From Ceratothoa steindachneri (Eukaryota; Arthropoda; Malacostraca; Isopoda; Cymothoidae): a stretch of 64,000 nt of DNA. Made by a program: the position numbers and the translations under genes. Below the pieces are notes generated by a model. The model did not search any database. It saw only the letters and a program-made list of their open reading frames with translations, and was not told the DNA's origin. Shown here piece after piece: positions 58,844 to 64,000 of this stretch. The stretch is from assembly GCA_963969495.1 (NCBI GenBank), contig OZ018319.1:206781733-206845732 (forward strand). Direction: 5' to 3'. The first letter of the stretch is position 1, and each line of letters begins with the position of its first letter.

Positions 58844-60604
58844 AAAGAATACTATACTCTTCTCATGTTTGAATAGATTTCTTTAAAACCCACTCACAAG
58901 GCAATACTCATAATTCTACAGGGGTAGATTGAACACGAACGTTCTGGAGAACGTCTCAATTATTTTGTCCTAATCTCAATTTCTTAGCCATTAATTGCCC
59001 TTCTCTCCGTCCCTTCTGCTATTTCATTTCAGTTTTCTTTAGTTGAGAATTCAATAACTGTAAAATTGAGTACTGCTTATTTATATTTAGCGACATAGTT
59101 ACCTGCATAAGATTCTTCTTCATACCTCATTACTTTTAATACTTTCTTCACTATCGACCTTAATTATGGTTTTAAGTTGTATGGCGGAGTTTGAAATATC
59201 TTTAATAGAGAGCTTTAAATGATCGACCGAATAGTTGTGGCTATCTCTGCTGATCTCAAGATTATAAGAAAAAGTGGCACTCATGAAATAATTGGCCAAT
59301 TATACGACGAAACCCTAACAACTCCATGATAAAAACAAAAGTTTAGTCAGCTGTTCTGTAGCTCTGCCAATATTTGAAAACCCTCTTCTAAGAGAGCGGA
59401 GTAATGTCTCGTTGTGCTTCTATTGCTCGCTCTAATGTCCATCTCGCACGTGAAAAATGAACGTATAGTTGCTTCATAATCTTCCCTTGTCTATTTGTAC
59501 GTTTTTTTGGCCATCGAGGAAGATCTAATGAATTTAATCATTTGTCCGTTCATCGGTGGCTAGACGAATATATTTGGAAAGTGAACAAGGAATTTAGGTA
59601 ATTTAAAGGAAATCAAAGATGTAAGTTATGAAATAAGTCAGAGTGATGACTATTAATTAAAATATATTAATAAATTGTTTCTGTCACTTCGACAGTGTGT
59701 AGAGGTTAGCTATATAGGAAAAGAAACAATTAAGACTAGTGTAACGATCATAGTAGAACCAGAAGGACAAAATCTTAGGTATGAGCAAATTTAGATGAAG
59801 TAAATTAGAAGCCTTTCACAAGCTTGAACAAATATGGTTGGATTTATTGAAGTTATCCAAAAGCTTTAGTCTGTTTCAGTTTTCCAGTGGAGTTATGACT
59901 TATAACGGGGTTAGTATGACTAAGTTAATAATGATAATAACAATGAATGCATAAAAACTGCAGCCATTTGGGACGGTATGAGTATACTCGGAAATATTTC
60001 AGTGTCGACCTGTAAAATTATTCCATCTATATGGAATCAAATTCTCGCCTCTGTAAACATACCCCACTATATATAGTTATATCAAAAAATTGATGTATTT
60101 TATATCATGGACGAAAAGCCGCCATTTCGTCCGTGATATACGAGTACATCAAAAGATTGGTGTATATAAGAAATTTTCCCCCCCGAGATATTTCGTTCGT
60201 CTTTCATTGGTTGTAACTCAATGTAAACAATGAATTAGAATAAAGAAAAAAATATTAATGTTTTTTCAACTTTGTTGACAAAAAGTTGTGATTCAAGTAA
60301 AGTGAACAAAACAAATGACTATCTAATCCATGTCTTGTCCTTGGATCGATACTGAACCACTGTTGAAGAACCTCAGCTCTTCTATCATTTAAGGAGATCA
60401 TTACCGTTTTTAATTTGCGTTCTGGTCTATCTCTGAGGCCAACGTGAGGGTGCTTAAATTCGCTAATTGCCATTTGCCGGCGGTACTCTCATCCCATCAT
60501 TGATCTCGGAGTTAATTCAACTTCAGGGCTATATCACGTAAATTCATGATTTTATACAATCTTTTAGCTGCTAAATAACATTTATTTAAGAAAACAAAAA
60601 GTTC
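58839..60604. other. AT-rich spacer with one long hairpin
   Basis: No gene recognised. The hairpin at 60090-60152 is listed separately. Confidence 0.4.
60090..60152. repeat. Two-stage hairpin, 8 bp plus 15 bp stems
   Basis: The inner stem 60102-60116 pairs with 60125-60139 (15 pairs, one of them G-U) around an 8-base loop (agccgcca). The outer stem ttgatgta (60090-60097) pairs exactly with tacatcaa (60145-60152). The total of 63 bases is within the range of small pre-miRNA-like foldbacks, but it could equally be a MITE remnant. Confidence 0.65.
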
Positions 60605-60955
60605 TCTTGCCAAAAGGGATCACATAGCCTACTCATAGCGTTAAATAAATCGAATTAATTTCCGTTACCATGGAGATCACATACCTATACAAAGCGTTAT
60701 ATAAACAAATCCAATTTTCGTAGTCATAGAGATTGCATAGGAACCACCAAGAGTTCAATAAATCGGCAGAATTTCGGTAACCAGGGAGGGCTCATAGACT
60801 ACGCTTAGCGTTAAGTAAACCGAACAAATTTCCGTTGCCATAGGGACCACATAGCCTACACATAGTTGTATATAAATCAACCGTATTTCCGTTGCCATAG
60901 AGAGCGCAAAGGCTTCGAATAGCGTTATCTAAATCAACCAAACATCTGTAGTCAT
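60605..60955. repeat. 56-58-bp tandem repeat, about 6 units
   Basis: The unit is about ccatagggaccacatagcct, then acacatagcgttatataaat, then caaccgaatttccgttg. Unit starts are near 60611, 60669, 60725, 60781, 60838 and 60894. The copies are diverged. Confidence 0.85.
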
Positions 60956-62504
60956 ATTCATAATTACAAGAATATCTACGTTTATTCATCAGATATGTAT
61001 TACCTATGCACTTAATTAATACTTTACGTTCTAATGAAATAGTGTACTATTCGTGATAATGATGTACACTTTGTAATTTAGAGAAAGATTGGTTTAATAT
61101 GATCTTGTTAGTGAAAAAGGTGAAATTATTACTCCCTGCATACTCGGAATCCCCCTCTCTGTGCCCAACGGATATTATTTCTCGGTTGAATTATGACTGA
61201 CAATATTTCTTAAATTCCTTTCCACCGTAGTTATGGATTTTTTTTTTGGGGGGGGGAGGGGGGTCATTAGTTTTTCATTCAGTTAGTCACTTTGTTGATT
61301 TTCTCTCTTATTAAATGAAAAATATTGACGGGTATTATTAAACCAAGTTAAGATTTTAGTATTAATCTGGCCGTTTCTATTTCTCAATAGGATACACTTT
61401 CTTTTATTTATTTACTGGAATACCATTTACCCAATAACATATTAATTAAGAGATATAAATGTATAAAAGATTTAGCCATTTGATTAGAATACGTGCATGA
61501 AAGTGTGGAATCTTCATATACGCAGTCATAATGATTCTCCACCTCTTGGAACAAAGATTCGTACACTCTGTGAATCTTCCGCAGTGAAATATTGAGCCTT
61601 TGTGAAGGCATCTAATTATTGATCTAGAGGATGCTCAAGATGATCCAATAAGTGTTCATGGTCCACCAATAATATGATTAAATCATATAATTTATCAGAG
61701 CAAAGCCAAATGACAAAAAATTATTTCAGCGTTGTTAAATAATGATTGAAGAGCTCTGATTGTGTGAATAATCCCATTACATTTCGAAAGATGGGATCAT
61801 TAAAGGAATACAACCCAATTACACTCAGATTCTACGTAGACGGCATCATTAACGTGGCACCTTAGGATGTTGATTTAGGCGCATCGCACTATGGTCGTCC
61901 AATTCACCGCAGCTGGACCAACTGTATGATTCTATGGAAATCTCCATACATGAATCTGGGTTACGCTAAGAGAATTAAGTAAGAAACACATCGAACCAAA
62001 TTGCTTCTTTCCACTCATTAACTGCCGAACCTAGACAGTGATTTTGAAAATAAAATGCTTTAGTTCTTAGTTCTGTTTGATAAATGTAATTATTTGATTT
62101 TTCTTTAAGCCTCGAAACTGAGTAAAATGCTCGAAACGTCATGAGAAAATGTTAAAATTAATTACTTCAAGCAACACAGAGTCGAATATCCAGTTAATCT
62201 TTTGCTTTCTCATAAATGGAAGCTTCTATTAATCTATTCATCCCGACGAATTATCTCGATTTATTCTTCTTCTGGAAAGGCACCAACCTAAGAACGAAAT
62301 TATGGGGTGTTGAAAAGAATTAGGTTTATAGTTCTTTTTGTAGCAGAAATATTGAAAGAAATGGAAGAAACTTTTGAGATGTCGAGCGAGAAATTCATTA
62401 GTAATATTTTTTTGTTAATTGAGAGTATTTTTGTCTTCTTGAATCATTTAAGAATTATTAATCTATTATTGTTTCATTCCTATATTATTTTCTTAGTTTA
62501 CAAC
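60956..62504. other. AT-rich spacer, nothing recognised
   Basis: It includes a T(9)G(10) run at about 61238-61262. Short open frames only. Confidence 0.4.
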
Positions 62505-63110
62505 ACGGACTCCTGCTTTAAAAGGATAAACAGGAACTCTAGCTTTAAAAAGAATAACAGGGATTCGTGCTTTAAAATGACCACCTCGGACCCTGAATTA
62601 AAAAGAAGAACAGGGACTCTGGCTTAAACAGGAACAACAGGGGTTCCTGCTTTAAAAGGACAAACGTGGACCTCTGCTTTAAAGAAAAAACAGGGATTTC
62701 TGCTTTAAAAGGAATGACAGAGCATCGAACTTTAAAAAAAACTAAGAGGGATTCCTGCTTTCAAAGGACCAACAGGTACTTCTGCTTCAAAAGAACCAAC
62801 GGAGACCATTCCTTTAAATGGACCGACAGAAACTCCTGCTTTAAAAGGCTCAACGGAGACTTCTGCTTCAAAAGGACAAACAGTAATTCTTGATTTAAAA
62901 TGACCAATAGGGAAACCCGATTTAAAACGACAGAAAGAGACTCCTGTTTTTAACGGAACAACAGCTACTCCGGCTTTAAAAGGACTAACAATGACTCATG
63001 CTATAAAAGAACTAACAAGGACTCATGCTTTGAAAGGAATAACAGTCGCTCAAGATTTACAATTACCAATAAGGCCTCACGCTTTAAAAGAACCAACAGG
63101 GTCTCACGCA
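62505..63110. repeat. 27-bp minisatellite, about 22 units
   Basis: The unit is about actcctgctttaaaaggaca then aacaggg. Since 27 is nine codons, it produces a stop-poor nine-residue peptide repeat (SCFKRTNRN-like) in open frames at 62307-62627 and 62666-62893. I regard these as by-products, though the phase is kept over much of the array. Confidence 0.92.
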
Positions 63111-63409
63111 CCGATATTCGTCAAAACGTAAATGGCATCAGAAGCAGGATTTATTTAAATCTTTAAAAAAAAATCAGATGCAAAATGGCACATGAACAAA
63201 AGGTACAAACTAAAATTATTGATCTGTCACTGAACGATAATTATAACTGTATCAACATTCCAAAAGTTATGGATGAATGATTCTTAGCGAAATTTGCTGG
63301 ATTTATTGTTTTAGTCAATATCAATGGCAATTTATTGGTAGCAATCAAATACCCTCTTTCTTGCAAAGTCGAACCATTTGTCAGCCGAATGGTTCTCACA
63401 CTACTTTTA

Positions 63410-63410
<1 letters not shown>
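63111..63410. other. Spacer, nothing recognised
   Basis: AT-rich without a recognised feature. Confidence 0.4.
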
Positions 63411-63466
<56 letters not shown>

Positions 63467-63484
63467 TAGATAGATAGATAGATA
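63411..63484. repeat. Compound microsatellite (AT)n(GATA)5
   Basis: An (AT)n run from 63411 to 63464, then five GATA units to 63484. Confidence 0.97.
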
Positions 63485-64000
63485 TTGGTAAGGAATAATA
63501 TTATTTTGCCAGTGAGTAGTATTGAATTAAATGAATTAATATCAAAATCCTAAGGTAGAATACTATATGGTTTTCTTATGTTTCGCTGCACCGACAGAAT
63601 GGTTTTATTGGTGAAATCCATTGAACAGGACAACTAAGCAGTCCTTTTCATATTATCATATTAGTATACTTGCTTACGAGGTAGTAGATGGATAGAGATG
63701 AGTATAAATAACCACAAAAGAGTGGTACTGATCATAAAAATAGTAAGTCTTTACCTATTTCCCATATTAGTAGTAATAGTTAATTAATTTAAAATTAGTG
63801 TGATTAGATCATGCAAGTTGAGTAACTATCTTCATTAATTTTCTTTATTGCCATGAAATGGGTATTTTGTTCATGACGTTTATTGCGGTGAAGTTGTGCT
63901 ATTATTGAAGTTTTTTTCTTTCTATTGAGTGTAATATAAATGTATCACGTAAAATTATTTAGAGTATTTTTGTGTTTTATAAACATTTTAATGTGTATTA
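63485..64000. other. AT-rich end of the window, nothing recognised
   Basis: No ORF, repeat or RNA gene that I can support. Confidence 0.4.

Overview
The window is eukaryotic, AT-rich and almost entirely made of mobile and simple-sequence DNA. Non-LTR retrotransposons with an RNase H domain, Penelope-like elements, an RTE-type LINE, long (AT)n, (GA)n and (CT)n microsatellites and several minisatellites point to an arthropod. A decapod crustacean is my best guess, by inference from repeat style only. I see no intact host gene and no functional tRNA or rRNA gene.

Layout. 1-913 is a fragment (LINE A) and 914-7997 a near full-length degenerate copy (LINE B) of one I/Jockey-type LINE family: ORF1 with three CCHC knuckles, then ORF2 with endonuclease, reverse transcriptase and RNase H. 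A 69-bp satellite fills about 8742-11215. A truncated CR1/L2-like LINE lies at 12180-13321 (minus) inside purine-rich repeats. At 15765-17925 (plus) is a decayed copy of a multicopy arthropod protein family of unknown function, called the FHQD family here after its C-terminal GERFHQD motif. A DD41D mariner-like element (15974-17342) splits it.

The centre, 22565-40816, is one structure. It is a full-length FHQD-family gene on the minus strand, from start Met near 40313 to stop at 22829, bracketed by inverted repeats that begin CAC(T/C)GTGTA. This is what a TIR DNA transposon looks like. It was about 2.5 kb and has grown to 18.3 kb through two insertions: LINE C (23218-30182, 13-bp target duplication) and a D+E tandem (30776-39552, one shared near-perfect 13-bp duplication). 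A third FHQD copy lies at 46148-47272 (minus). A different element with about 220-bp inverted arms lies at 42171-45231.

The right third holds two 5'-truncated Penelope-like elements (49200-50481 and 54556-about 55450), both embedded in (AT)n tracts. Each has a hammerhead-ribozyme-like motif near its 3' end; the second fits the core consensus well and has an 11-bp stem I. It also holds a possible 543-bp solo LTR (53332-53874), an RTE-type LINE remnant (55640-56730), a 5S-rRNA-like sequence (about 58155-58265) and 22-, 57- and 27-bp minisatellites.

The main biological results are: evidence that the FHQD protein is carried by a TIR transposon; paired compensatory changes in 5' and 3' UTR hairpins among LINE copies; a 676-bp near-identical tract shared by LINEs B and C that looks like gene conversion; and two footprints of reverse-transcriptase template switching (inside LINE B, and at the D/E junction). 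All coding sequences seen carry stops or frameshifts.
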